From NCBI RefSeq assembly GCF_014650495.1, contig NZ_BMVB01000022.1:51999-115998 (forward strand): a stretch of DNA of 64,000 bases, written 5' to 3'. Numbering within the stretch: the stretch's first letter is position 1; each line of letters begins with the position of its first letter. The stretch is from Streptomyces cinnamoneus (GTDB taxonomy: Bacteria > Actinomycetota > Actinomycetes > Streptomycetales > Streptomycetaceae). The position numbers were made by a program, and so were the translations under genes. The notes beneath the pieces were generated by a model, which saw nothing but the letters and a program-made list of their open reading frames with translations, ran no database searches and was not told the origin of the DNA. Below, piece by piece: positions 8,287 to 15,949 of this stretch.

Positions 8287-8859
8287 TCAGAGCGCGGTGA
8301 GCGCGGTGCGGGCGACGCTCTCCAGGGCGGCACGGTCGGCGCCGGCCCGGGCCGAGACCCGGATGCCGCCGATCGTCGCGATCACGAAGTGGGCCAGCGC
8401 GCGGGCGTCCTTGGCACGGTCGACGTCACCGTCCCGCCGGCCGGACTCGATGGCCGCGGTGAGGGCGTCCAGCCGGCGCCGGTAGTCCCGCTCCAGCTCC
8501 TGCGCCACCTCGGCATCGCGATCGGCAAGCTCGATGGCGCTGTTGACGAAGAAACAGCCCCGGTCGTGCTCACTCTCCTCGGCGACGACGCGCTCCAGCA
8601 AGGTGCCGATCTTGGCGTGGATCGTCAGATCGGTGTCGAGCAGCTCGGTCAGCTCGCCCGTCCTGCGGTCGATGTACAGGGCGAGGGCCCGTCGGAAGAG
8701 ATCGCGCTTGCTGTGAAAGGTGTTGTAGATGCTGCTGCGGCCCAGGCCGGTGGCCTCGCACAACTCCTGTGTCGAGGTCGCCTCGTACCCGGTGGTCCAG
8801 AACGCCTCCAGCGCGGCGTCCACCGCCTGTTCCTCGTCGAACTTCCTCGGTCGGGCCAT
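8287..8859 (-). CDS. TetR/AcrR family repressor, probably of the adjacent MFS exporter
   Basis: The protein has 190 residues from an ATG at 8859. The N-terminal 50 residues are a TetR DNA-binding domain: ALEAFWTTGYEATSTQELCEATGLGRSSIYNTFHSKRDLF, written here as separate segments around the recognition helix GLGRSSIYNTF. The C-terminal ligand domain (60-190) contains HDRGCFFVNSAIEL, typical of the NemR/AcrR-type branch with a TetR_C_16-like domain. A matching operator-like site overlaps its own promoter and another lies before the exporter gene, suggesting autoregulation and control of efflux. Ligand unknown. Confidence 0.9.
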   Translation of the reverse strand: MARPRKFDEEQAVDAALEAFWTTGYEATSTQELCEATGLGRSSIYNTFHSKRDLFRRALALYIDRRTGELTELLDTDLTIHAKIGTLLERVVAEESEHDRGCFFVNSAIELADRDAEVAQELERDYRRRLDALTAAIESGRRDGDVDRAKDARALAHFVIATIGGIRVSARAGADRAALESVARTALTAL

Positions 8860-8879
8860 GGAAACGACCGTAACAGCTT

Positions 8880-8897
8880 TTGGATCACCCGGTCCAA
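8880..8897. promoter_or_regulatory. Putative TetR operator before the TetR gene
   Basis: TTGGATCACCCGGTCCAA lies 20 nt upstream of the TetR start codon and overlaps the stop codon region of the preceding prepilin peptidase gene (stop at 8885-8887). It is the same length as the site at 8179-8196, with the same conserved outer bases. Confidence 0.6.
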
Positions 8898-9601
8898 TAC
8901 GCTCCCCCCAGTACGCCCAGCCATGCCCCCGCGATCATGAACGGCCCCAGTGGCATCACCGCCACCCGCCGGGCGAGCAGCACGCCCGTCCCGTAGACCG
9001 ACCCGAGCAGCAGTCCGGCGAAGGCACCCAGGGCCAGCACCCACCACCCGTACCACCCGAGTACGCACCCCAGCCCCACCGCGAGCTTCACATCGCCGAA
9101 CCCCAGCCCGGCCGGATGCAGCAGGTGCAGCACCAGATAGCCGCCGCTCAGCGCCAGCCCGCCCAGCAGGGCCCGCGGCCACGACCCCGCCGCCCCGGGT
9201 ATCAGCGCGGCCACGCCCAGCAGGCCGGCCACCCCCACCGCCAGCGGCGCCGTCAGGATGTCCGGCAACCGGCGCACCGACCAGTCCACCACCGCCAGCA
9301 CCACGCACACCGGCGTCACCGCCAGCCATACCGCGAGCTCGGGCCGCACCCCCACCGCCATCGCGAGCCCGCCGCACACCACGGCCGTCACCGCGGCCGG
9401 CCACAGCGCCCCCGGCCCGTACCTCCCTCCGCACACGGCGCACCGCGCCGGCCCGACCCATCTCCCGACCGCATGTCCGCACGGCCCGGCGTCCCGCCAC
9501 CCCTCCTCCGGCTCCACCGCGAGCCGGTACCGGGCGCGCGGCACCAACACCCCTGCCACGGCGCCGTACAGAGCGGCAGCGACGATCAACAGCGAGTACA
9601 T
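8885..9601 (-). CDS. A24 family prepilin peptidase
   Basis: The protein has 238 residues and is multi-pass. It carries the two catalytic aspartates of type IV prepilin peptidases, in LAVVDWSVRRLPD and GFGDVKLAVGLG. The cytoplasmic loop after helix 1 contains a Cys pair (CAVCGG) reminiscent of the zinc-binding site of full-length PilD enzymes, although the methylase domain is reduced. It should cleave the short leader of Flp/Tad-type prepilins; the only such substrates in view are encoded by the Tad locus at 18.5-28.4 kb, which lacks its own peptidase. The stop codon overlaps the TetR operator. Confidence 0.87.
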   Translation of the reverse strand: MYSLLIVAAALYGAVAGVLVPRARYRLAVEPEEGWRDAGPCGHAVGRWVGPARCAVCGGRYGPGALWPAAVTAVVCGGLAMAVGVRPELAVWLAVTPVCVVLAVVDWSVRRLPDILTAPLAVGVAGLLGVAALIPGAAGSWPRALLGGLALSGGYLVLHLLHPAGLGFGDVKLAVGLGCVLGWYGWWVLALGAFAGLLLGSVYGTGVLLARRVAVMPLGPFMIAGAWLGVLGGAYWTG

Positions 9602-9658
9602 GCCCCGAGATTACGGACGATCGCCCCGCTCCGCTCGGGCCTGTGGATAAAGTGCCGT

Positions 9659-10087
9659 ATGCCCAGGTGGACGGATGGAGAGGCCCAACTCCGCATCATC
9701 GGCGGACCGGTGGTCCCGATCGAGATCGCGGCCTCGTACCGGGCCCGCACGCGCGGCCTCCTCGGCCGCGACGGCGTGCAGGGCGCGCTGCTCCTCACCC
9801 CGGCCGGCAGCGTCCACACCTTCGGGATGCGCTTCCCCCTCGATGTCGCCTACCTGAGCCGTGACTTCGTCGCCCTGGCCGTACGGACCATGCCCCCCGG
9901 CCGCCTGGGCCTGCCGCGGGTGCGGGCGCGGCACGTACTGGAGGCGGAGGCGGGGCGCATGGCCGAGTGGGGGCTGCGCCCCGGGACGCGCGTCGAGATC
10001 ACGCCGGGAGGCGGAGCGCCGGGCAGCGGAACGCCGCAAGGTGGGTTGCCGGGAAGCGGCATCAGCTGTCCCGACGCCGGGCGATGA
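9659..10087 (+). CDS. DUF192 domain protein
   Basis: The protein has 142 residues from an ATG at 9659, with a weak ribosome site. Residues 10-115 match the DUF192 pattern: ARTRGLLGRDGVQGALLL, SVHTFGMRFPLDVAYLS and a terminal LRPGTRVEI, with the conserved His and Asp. The family is small, widespread and structurally known as a beta barrel, but its function is unclear. The last 30 residues are a Gly/Pro-rich tail. Its 3' end overlaps the convergent gene by 26 nt. It starts 57 nt from the divergent prepilin peptidase gene and shares that promoter region. Confidence 0.85.
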   Translation: MPRWTDGEAQLRIIGGPVVPIEIAASYRARTRGLLGRDGVQGALLLTPAGSVHTFGMRFPLDVAYLSRDFVALAVRTMPPGRLGLPRVRARHVLEAEAGRMAEWGLRPGTRVEITPGGGAPGSGTPQGGLPGSGISCPDAGR

Positions 10088-11300
10088 ACGTCCAGGTCCC
10101 CAGCCCCACCAGCAGCGCCGATCCGGTGCCGATGCCCGCGTACCCCAGCATCCGCATCCGCCCGTTCTGCCGGCCGCTGCTCCCGGCCGCCGCCACGAGC
10201 TCGCCGCCGACGCCGTTCTGCGCCTTCCCGGCCCCGGCCCCCTGGTCCGCCTTGCGCGCACCCGCGACCTCGACCCTCAGCGTCACGGGCACCCCGCCGG
10301 CCTGCCGCACCTTCGGGTTCAGGCTGACCTGCAGGTAGTACCAGCCGGCGAAGCGCATGCCGCGCGCCGCCTCGCCGCCGGTGCCACTGCCGTACGCGGC
10401 CGGGGGCGTGGCCAGGGAGACGGTCGCGGCCTTGCCCTGGTAAGGGCCGGTTTTGTTCATCACGTACCCCCGTGCCGCATTGCTGAGCCCCACCCGCACC
10501 CCGCTCACCACGAACGGCCCGGGCGCGGGCGCGGCACCGAACTCGGCGTCGGCGAAGAGCTGTTCACCGGCATCGACCGAGACGCGGTAGAAGTGGGTCT
10601 CCCCCGGCCTGAGCTCGTCCTTCCACACCCCGGCCCGCAGCTCGGCGGCGTCGTTGAACCCGGTCCCGCCCACCACCCGCTCGGCCTCCCCCCGCGGCAG
10701 CTCGGACGGCGCCTGCGAACTCCAGCTCCCGGGCACCGTCGGACCGTCGTTCTCGCCTCTCTGCGGCGGCTCCGTCACGTACTTCAGCTCCACCGGCACC
10801 GGCGCCCCGTCGCCCCCGCCCGCGTCCCCCCGCTCGACCACGAACCGGTACGTCCCTGCCGCCCCGCACGCCCCGCCGGCCTTCACGATGCGCTCGGCGT
10901 AGTCGGCCACCGGATAGGCACCTCCGGCCGACAGGAACGACCGGTGCCGCCCGGTACCGCACGACGCCCCGTCCGCCGCCTGCAAGGAGACGTCGATGCC
11001 GTCCTTCAGCCCCATCGAACTGCCGGGCGCCGGGGCGGCGACGGCGGAGACGTACGCACTGGACTGTGCGTCCAGCTCAACGGTGTAGTACTTCCTCTCG
11101 CCCGGCTTGAGGCTGTCCGTATACACACCGCCGGCCTTCAGCGACGGTCCGTCCGCGCTGCTCACCGAGCCCTGCACGGCCGTCGCTCCCGGCGCCGTCC
11201 GGTACGGCACCGCACCGTCCGCCCTCTCCACGGCCCCCGCCCCCGCCGCCCCCATGAACACGCTGAACGCCGCCGTCCCCACGACGAGCCCGCCCCTCAT
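10062..11300 (-). CDS. Exported surface protein with C-terminal membrane anchor
   Basis: The protein has 412 residues. A signal peptide (about 1-24, GTAAFSVFMGAAGAGAVERA) leads into an extracellular region with two similar halves, each beginning with a module around LKPGERKYYTVELDA or LRPGETHFYRVSVDA (pre-peptidase-C-like beta folds). A single transmembrane helix near 385-405 (LGYAGIGTGSALLVGLGTW) and a short Arg-rich tail follow. This layout is common in Streptomyces proteins that stand beside von Willebrand-type genes, but no such partner is present here. Function unknown; probably a cell-envelope protein. It overlaps the DUF192 gene tail to tail. Confidence 0.75.
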   Translation of the reverse strand: MRGGLVVGTAAFSVFMGAAGAGAVERADGAVPYRTAPGATAVQGSVSSADGPSLKAGGVYTDSLKPGERKYYTVELDAQSSAYVSAVAAPAPGSSMGLKDGIDVSLQAADGASCGTGRHRSFLSAGGAYPVADYAERIVKAGGACGAAGTYRFVVERGDAGGGDGAPVPVELKYVTEPPQRGENDGPTVPGSWSSQAPSELPRGEAERVVGGTGFNDAAELRAGVWKDELRPGETHFYRVSVDAGEQLFADAEFGAAPAPGPFVVSGVRVGLSNAARGYVMNKTGPYQGKAATVSLATPPAAYGSGTGGEAARGMRFAGWYYLQVSLNPKVRQAGGVPVTLRVEVAGARKADQGAGAGKAQNGVGGELVAAAGSSGRQNGRMRMLGYAGIGTGSALLVGLGTWTFIARRRDS

Positions 11301-11462
11301 GTCCCGCCTCCCTCACCGCTCACCTGCCTCTCCCCCGGGCAGGCCCATCCTCCCCGGGATCAGCGACGGGCGCGACCGGTTGTGCCGCGTACCTGGGGCG
11401 GCATACTGCTGGCGGAGCCGGGACCCAAGTCCGTGGGGACGGAGCCGATCGGGGGTGACGGC

Positions 11463-13754
11463 ATGTCGGGGGCTGAACCTCAGGGCCGTACGCGCGGTGC
11501 GCTGGTCCGGCAGCGCATGCGGGCGCAGTTCGTGGGCCGCAGTGCGCAGCTGTCGTTGTTCGCGGAGAACCTGGCGAAGGACGCGACGTCCGAGGTGGAT
11601 CCGGCCGAGTTCCTCTTCCATGTGCGCGGCGTGGGCGGGGTGGGCAAGTCCACGCTGTTGCGGCAGTGGCAGGAGGCCGCCCGGCGGGCGGGTGCGGTAA
11701 CCGCGGTGTTGGACGAAAACGATGTCCACGGCGTGCACCAGGCATTGGTGGACCTGGCGCGGCAGTTGGCCCAGCAGGCTGCCGACCCGCTCAAGGAGTT
11801 CGACCGGGCGGTCGAACAGTACCGCCGGGAGCAGGAGGCGGCCGCCGATCCGGCGCTCAGGGAGGGCCGTGAACCGTCGGTCCCGAGTCGGGTGGCCGCA
11901 CAGACTGCGCTGGGGGCAGCATCGCTGATCCCGGGCGCCGGTGTGGTGACCGCGATGGTGAACCCGGACACCGCCGCTGCGGGCCTGGACCGGCTCCGGG
12001 CCGGTGCCCGGGCCCGAGCCCGCCGGACCCGCGAGGGTGACGCGACCGGGCTGAGCCGTGCGTTCGTCTCCGAGCTGGTCCGGCTGTGCCGCAAGCACAC
12101 GTGGGTGGTGTTGTTCTTCGACACCTGGGAGCAGACCGGCCGCTACTTGGACGAATGGCTGCGGAATCTGCTGCAGGACGGGTTCGGGCCGCTGCCGGTC
12201 AACGTGATGGTGGTGCTGGCCGGGCGGGACGAACTCGCGGAACGGGAATGGGCACCGTGGCGGGCGCTCGTGGTGGACGTGCCACTGGAGGGGTTCACCC
12301 CGGGAGAGGCGCGGGTGCTGTTGGCCGCGCGGGGCGTGACGGAGCCGGGAGTGGTGGAGGCCGTACTCCACCTGTCGATGGGACTGCCGCTGCTCGTCGA
12401 CCTCCTTGCGCTCGCCCGACCCGCAGATGCCAAGGACGTGCACGCGGGCGGGGACGTGGTGGACGTGGCGGTCGAACGTTTCGTGCAGTGGATCGGCGAC
12501 CCGCAGCAGCGGGAGGCCGTGCTGGCCTGCGCGCTGGCGCCGCAGCTGAACGAGGACGTCTTCGCCGCCGCCGCGCCGCAGCAAGCGCGCGGGCTGTGGG
12601 GATGGCTGTGCGGGCAGCCGTTCGTGAGCGGCCGCGGCGACTTCAAGCAGTACCACGCGGTGGTGCGCGCGAGCATGGTCCGCCAGCAGCGCACCCACTC
12701 CCCGCAGCGCTGGACGACGGCGCACCTGCGGCTCGCCGACGCCCACGCCGCCTGGCGCGCCACCGCCGAGCGGGGCCTCCCCCCGGCCAAGCGGTGGTCC
12801 GATCCCCGGTGGCGCCGGCACCACCTGGACGAGATCTACCACCGGCTGTGCGCACACCCCGCCGCCCAGCTGCCGGCCGCTCTGGCACAAGCCGTCCACG
12901 CCGCCGGACACGACACGGCGACCTTGCGGCAATGGACGGACGTCCTTGGCCAAGCGGCCCACGACACCACCGACCCCGCGCTCTCCTCCTGGGCCGACCG
13001 CCTCCAGAGCGCCACCACGGACGACGATCCCGCCCTGGCCTCCCTGGACGCTCTGCTGGCCCACGGCCGTCTCGACACCGCCGCCAGGGCCTGGGCCCAT
13101 ACCTACCGCGGTCGGCACCTCTACTACGCCGACCGCGACGACGAAGCCGTAGCCGAACTCGACCGTGCCCTGGCCATCGATCCGCGCAACGCCTCCGCCC
13201 TGGCGCACCGCGGGGAGGCCCACCGGCAGGCAGGCCGCCTCGACCAAGCCGTCGCCGACCTCACCGCCGCCCTGGATCTCGACCACGATGACGCAGCATG
13301 GGCTCTGGGCTCCCGCGGGGACGCCCACCGGCAGGCCGGTCGTATCGACCGGGCCATCGCCGACTTCGACGCAGCCCTCGAACTCAACCCCGCCTATGCC
13401 TGGGCCCTGGGCTCCCGCGGAGCGGCCCACCAACAGGCCGGCCGCTTGGACCAGGCCATCGCCGACTACACCGCCGCCCTCGCCCTCAGGCCCGCCTACG
13501 CCTGGGCCCTCGCCTCCCGGGGAGAAGCCCACCAGCGGGCGGGCGACTGCGAGCAGGCCATTGCCGACTACACCGCTGCCCTCGCCCTCAGGCCCGCCTA
13601 CGCCTGGGCCCTCGCCTCCCGGGGAGAAGCTCACCGGCAGGCGGGCCGTTACGACGAGGCCGTCGCCGACCTGACCGCCGCCCTCGAACTCAACCCCACC
13701 TACGCCTGGGCCGACAGGCGACGGGATATCGCTCTCCGGCAAGCGGGTCACTAG
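11463..13754 (+). CDS. STAND-type ATPase with C-terminal TPR array
   Basis: The protein has 763 residues from an ATG at 11463, with GGGGGTG just upstream. The N-terminus carries a P-loop VGGVGKSTLL (about 57-66), a Walker B-like VVLFFDTWEQTG near 214-226 and a sensor-like VMVVLAGRDEL near 255, followed by a winged-helix-like region. This is the NACHT/NB-ARC type of STAND ATPase. From about residue 546 the protein is a TPR array with five nearly identical 34-residue units. Such proteins are ligand-triggered molecular switches in signalling, regulation or antiphage defence. No N-terminal effector domain is present, so the output would need a partner protein. It meets the next gene tail to tail with a 4-nt overlap. 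Confidence 0.85.
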   Translation: MSGAEPQGRTRGALVRQRMRAQFVGRSAQLSLFAENLAKDATSEVDPAEFLFHVRGVGGVGKSTLLRQWQEAARRAGAVTAVLDENDVHGVHQALVDLARQLAQQAADPLKEFDRAVEQYRREQEAAADPALREGREPSVPSRVAAQTALGAASLIPGAGVVTAMVNPDTAAAGLDRLRAGARARARRTREGDATGLSRAFVSELVRLCRKHTWVVLFFDTWEQTGRYLDEWLRNLLQDGFGPLPVNVMVVLAGRDELAEREWAPWRALVVDVPLEGFTPGEARVLLAARGVTEPGVVEAVLHLSMGLPLLVDLLALARPADAKDVHAGGDVVDVAVERFVQWIGDPQQREAVLACALAPQLNEDVFAAAAPQQARGLWGWLCGQPFVSGRGDFKQYHAVVRASMVRQQRTHSPQRWTTAHLRLADAHAAWRATAERGLPPAKRWSDPRWRRHHLDEIYHRLCAHPAAQLPAALAQAVHAAGHDTATLRQWTDVLGQAAHDTTDPALSSWADRLQSATTDDDPALASLDALLAHGRLDTAARAWAHTYRGRHLYYADRDDEAVAELDRALAIDPRNASALAHRGEAHRQAGRLDQAVADLTAALDLDHDDAAWALGSRGDAHRQAGRIDRAIADFDAALELNPAYAWALGSRGAAHQQAGRLDQAIADYTAALALRPAYAWALASRGEAHQRAGDCEQAIADYTAALALRPAYAWALASRGEAHRQAGRYDEAVADLTAALELNPTYAWADRRRDIALRQAGH
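13197..13709 (+). repeat. Near-identical 102-bp repeats coding the TPR array
   Basis: Five units begin at 13197, 13302, 13404, 13506 and 13608. The first is 105 nt, the others 102 nt. The third and fourth units share a long identical stretch at DNA level, covering the codons for ADYTAALALRPAYAWALASR and its continuation, which points to recent unit duplication or gene conversion and to an array length that may vary between strains. Confidence 0.85.
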
Positions 13755-14260
13755 GAGAACCAGGCACCGCCTTCCCGCGGGATGTTCACCCACACCCTGG
13801 TGCCCTCCCGCATCGGCGCAGGCTTGTCGATCCCCCAGCTGCCGCCGCACTCGTGCACGACACAGGCCAGGACGTAGAGCATCTTGTTCCGCCGCGCCGT
13901 GCACTGGGCGCTGTAGTCCGGATCGGCGTGGTTCGTGTGCGGGTCCCACAGGACGATGCGGATGCCGTCGTCCTTCCAGCCGAGGGTCAGGTACAGGATC
14001 TTTCCGGGCTCGAACAGTGCGGCGCATGCGACCAGTTCGCCCACGACATGCAGGGCCGGTACCTCCAGTCCGTTGAGACCGTGCGCCCGGAGCGCGGTGT
14101 GCACGTGCCGCCTCGCCACGGCCGCTGCGTGCGGTTCGCCGGGGATGGCGTAGCTGTAGGCGAGGCTCTCCGGGTCGCGGAGGGGGACGGGGTGAGGGAG
14201 GTGATCGGCCGGCTCCTGCGAGGCCGGGGTGGACAGCGGGCAGAGGCTGACGGATGACAT
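13751..14260 (-). CDS. Degenerate RsbW-like (HATPase_c) protein
   Basis: The protein has 169 residues from an ATG at 14260 with GGGAG 9 nt upstream. The fold pattern is that of Streptomyces anti-sigma-type ATPases: GEPHAAAVARRHVHTALRAHG, then ALHVVGELVACAALF, then a beta strand with LWDPHTNHADPD. The N-box normally reads ELVxNA, with Asn binding magnesium; here the Asn position is Cys (ELVACA). The DxGxG nucleotide loop is also missing. It may bind a partner without being an active kinase. Transcribed toward the STAND ATPase gene (overlapping stops) and away from the Scr1-type regulator. Confidence 0.7.
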   Translation of the reverse strand: MSSVSLCPLSTPASQEPADHLPHPVPLRDPESLAYSYAIPGEPHAAAVARRHVHTALRAHGLNGLEVPALHVVGELVACAALFEPGKILYLTLGWKDDGIRIVLWDPHTNHADPDYSAQCTARRNKMLYVLACVVHECGGSWGIDKPAPMREGTRVWVNIPREGGAWFS

Positions 14261-14537
14261 GCGGCAGCTCCCGAGTGGGGTGGGATGAGTACGCCCGCCT
14301 CGCCGGTACGTGCCGGTGGCTTGTCTCCCTGACGCGAGCACACCTCTCCCAGGGCAGGAGGATGCTGGTCCGCTCGCGCGATGCGCTTCCGGCTGGCGCC
14401 GGGCGTTCTGGCGGTGCGGCATTGAAGTTAGCGAGGGCCGGTGGCGCGGCGCCACTCACGGAGTGGCATCTACCCGAAGGGGTGAACCTTCGCCTCTTAC
14501 AAGGGTCATCACTCCCGAACGCTGTAGGAAGGGAGGC

Positions 14538-15392
14538 ATGCCACCCAGGACCACACCCACAGAACGCCAGAAACGGTTGGGGTTCGAGCTCCGCAGGATG
14601 CGCACCGCAGCGGGGCTTTCAACCGAGTACGCCGCTGGACTGCTCGGCCTCGACCGCGGGAAGATTTCCAACATAGAGTCCGGCATCCGTGTCATCACAC
14701 CTGAGCGACTCAGGACTCTCGCCAGCCACTACGCCTGCGCTGACCAGCAGTACATCGACGCTCTTGCCGCCATGTCGAATGAGCGTGAGCGTGGTTGGTG
14801 GGAACGCTTCCGCGGGGAGCTGGCCATTGGGCTGTTGGACATCGCCGAGCTGGAGTGGCACGCCGCCCGACTACTGACGTCACAGGTGATGCATCTCCCG
14901 GGCCTTCTCCAGACGGAGAGCTATGCCCGCGCAATCTTCGAGGGGGTGCTCCCACCCCGCCCCCGGCTGGAGGTCGAGCTTCACGTGGCGCACCGGATGC
15001 AACGCCAGCAAGTCATCGAACGGGAGCAGGACCCACTCGACTACACGGGCTATATCCACGAGGCGGCGCTGCGTATGCAGTTCGGCGGCAAGACGGTGAT
15101 GAAGGAGCAGCTGAACCACCTGCTCGTCATGTCCGAGCGCGAGAACATCGCGCTGCGGGTGGTACCGGTCGAGACTGGCGCGTTCCCTGGTGCGGGACAT
15201 GCGATGTTGTTCGCCGAAGGTCCGGTCCCCCAACTCGACACCGTGCAACTCGATTCCGCCGGTGGCCCATCCTTCTGGTACGCCGAGTCGCAGCTCGCCC
15301 GCTTCCGCGCCCAGCTGGACTGGATGGATCAGGCGGCACTCGACCCATCGCAATCTCGCGACTTCATCCATCGCATCGCATCTGATCTCTAA
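14538..15392 (+). CDS. Scr1-type XRE regulator (HTH plus DUF5753)
   Basis: The protein has 284 residues from an ATG at 14538 behind AAGGGAGG. Residues 11-66 form an XRE helix-turn-helix (LRRMRTAAGLSTEYAAGLLG, then LDRGKISNIESG). The C-terminal two thirds match DUF5753, including SQVMHLPGLLQTESYARAIF, QLNHLLVMSERENIALRVVP and the FWYAESQLARF ending. These regulators are abundant in Streptomyces, usually sit next to a small DUF397 protein and often an RsbW-like ATPase, and influence development and antibiotic production. Exactly that arrangement exists here: the next gene is a 65-residue DUF397-like protein 13 nt downstream. Confidence 0.92.
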   Translation: MPPRTTPTERQKRLGFELRRMRTAAGLSTEYAAGLLGLDRGKISNIESGIRVITPERLRTLASHYACADQQYIDALAAMSNERERGWWERFRGELAIGLLDIAELEWHAARLLTSQVMHLPGLLQTESYARAIFEGVLPPRPRLEVELHVAHRMQRQQVIEREQDPLDYTGYIHEAALRMQFGGKTVMKEQLNHLLVMSERENIALRVVPVETGAFPGAGHAMLFAEGPVPQLDTVQLDSAGGPSFWYAESQLARFRAQLDWMDQAALDPSQSRDFIHRIASDL

Positions 15393-15405
15393 AGGGAGAC
15401 CCGCC

Positions 15406-15603
15406 ATGCACCACATCCGCTGGGAAGAGCCGTTCTGCGGTACCGGAAACAACTGCTTCCGAATAGGGACCGACGCCTTCGGCAACGCCTACATAGCCGT
15501 CACCGGGGCCGAGGACCACTACGTCACCGACACCCGCGAAGCCTTACGCACCCTCATCCGCGACATCAAGGCCGGCAAGGCCGACCACCTGCTCAAGGAC
15601 TGA
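15406..15603 (+). CDS. Small DUF397-like partner of the Scr1-type regulator
   Basis: The protein has 65 residues from an ATG at 15406 behind AAAGGGAG. The sequence starts MHHIRWEEPFCGTGNNCFRI and ends in a helix with REALRTLIRDIKAGKADHLL. Position, size and the strand pattern fit the DUF397-like proteins that follow Scr1-type regulators and are thought to act as paired antagonists. It does not carry the canonical WRKSSYSG start, so it belongs to a variant branch. Its 3' end overlaps the convergent cupin gene by 11 nt. Confidence 0.75.
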   Translation: MHHIRWEEPFCGTGNNCFRIGTDAFGNAYIAVTGAEDHYVTDTREALRTLIRDIKAGKADHLLKD

Positions 15604-15895
15604 CTTCGACGATCACGAGCGTTCCGCAACTCCCCGGGCGAACGGCGTGCGGCGTGCCCGCCGGGACCACGTACAGCTCGCCCGGGCCCACCCGCACCTC
15701 CTCGCCGTCGACCTCCAGGGCGAGCTGCCCGTCAAGGACCAGCAGGGCCTCGGCCGCATCGTGGGTCTCTTCCTCCACGGGCAGCTCGTTCATGCGCAGC
15801 ACCTTCACGCAGGCGGAGCCTACGTGCCCCAGCACGAGCGAGCTCCACTCGCGGGGAAGGGCGGCGGCAGTGGTCTTCAGGTCGATCAGCTTCAT
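15593..15895 (-). CDS. Small single-domain cupin protein
   Basis: The protein has 100 residues from an ATG at 15895. It is a single cupin barrel: the first motif is around EETHDAAEALLVLDGQLALEVDGEE and the second around GELYVVPAGTPHAVRPG. Metal ligands are sparse: the second-motif His is present (PAGTPHAV), and the first motif has one His (ETHDAAE) but no paired HxH. Such small cupins can be epimerases, dioxygenase relatives or sensory domains; no substrate can be named. A 14-bp motif found also in front of the neighbouring HTH/coiled-coil gene lies 18 nt upstream of its start. Confidence 0.8.
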   Translation of the reverse strand: MKLIDLKTTAAALPREWSSLVLGHVGSACVKVLRMNELPVEEETHDAAEALLVLDGQLALEVDGEEVRVGPGELYVVPAGTPHAVRPGSCGTLVIVEVSP

Positions 15896-15912
15896 GAGCA
15901 AGACGCTAGTTG

Positions 15913-15926
15913 ACCTGCGGAAACAG
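15913..15926. promoter_or_regulatory. Half-site shared with the operator at 17.5 kb
   Basis: ACCTGCGGAAACAG here is identical to 17473-17486, which is the left half of a perfect palindrome between the HTH/coiled-coil gene and the small membrane protein gene. It lies 18 nt upstream of the cupin start codon, suggesting that the cupin is controlled by the same regulator. Confidence 0.5.
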
Positions 15927-15949
15927 TTGGTCGACCGATGGGTAAAGGA

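Noticed and set aside
13197..13709. Repeats read as a possible noncoding satellite
   Set aside because: They are in frame and encode canonical TPR motifs, so they are part of the STAND protein.
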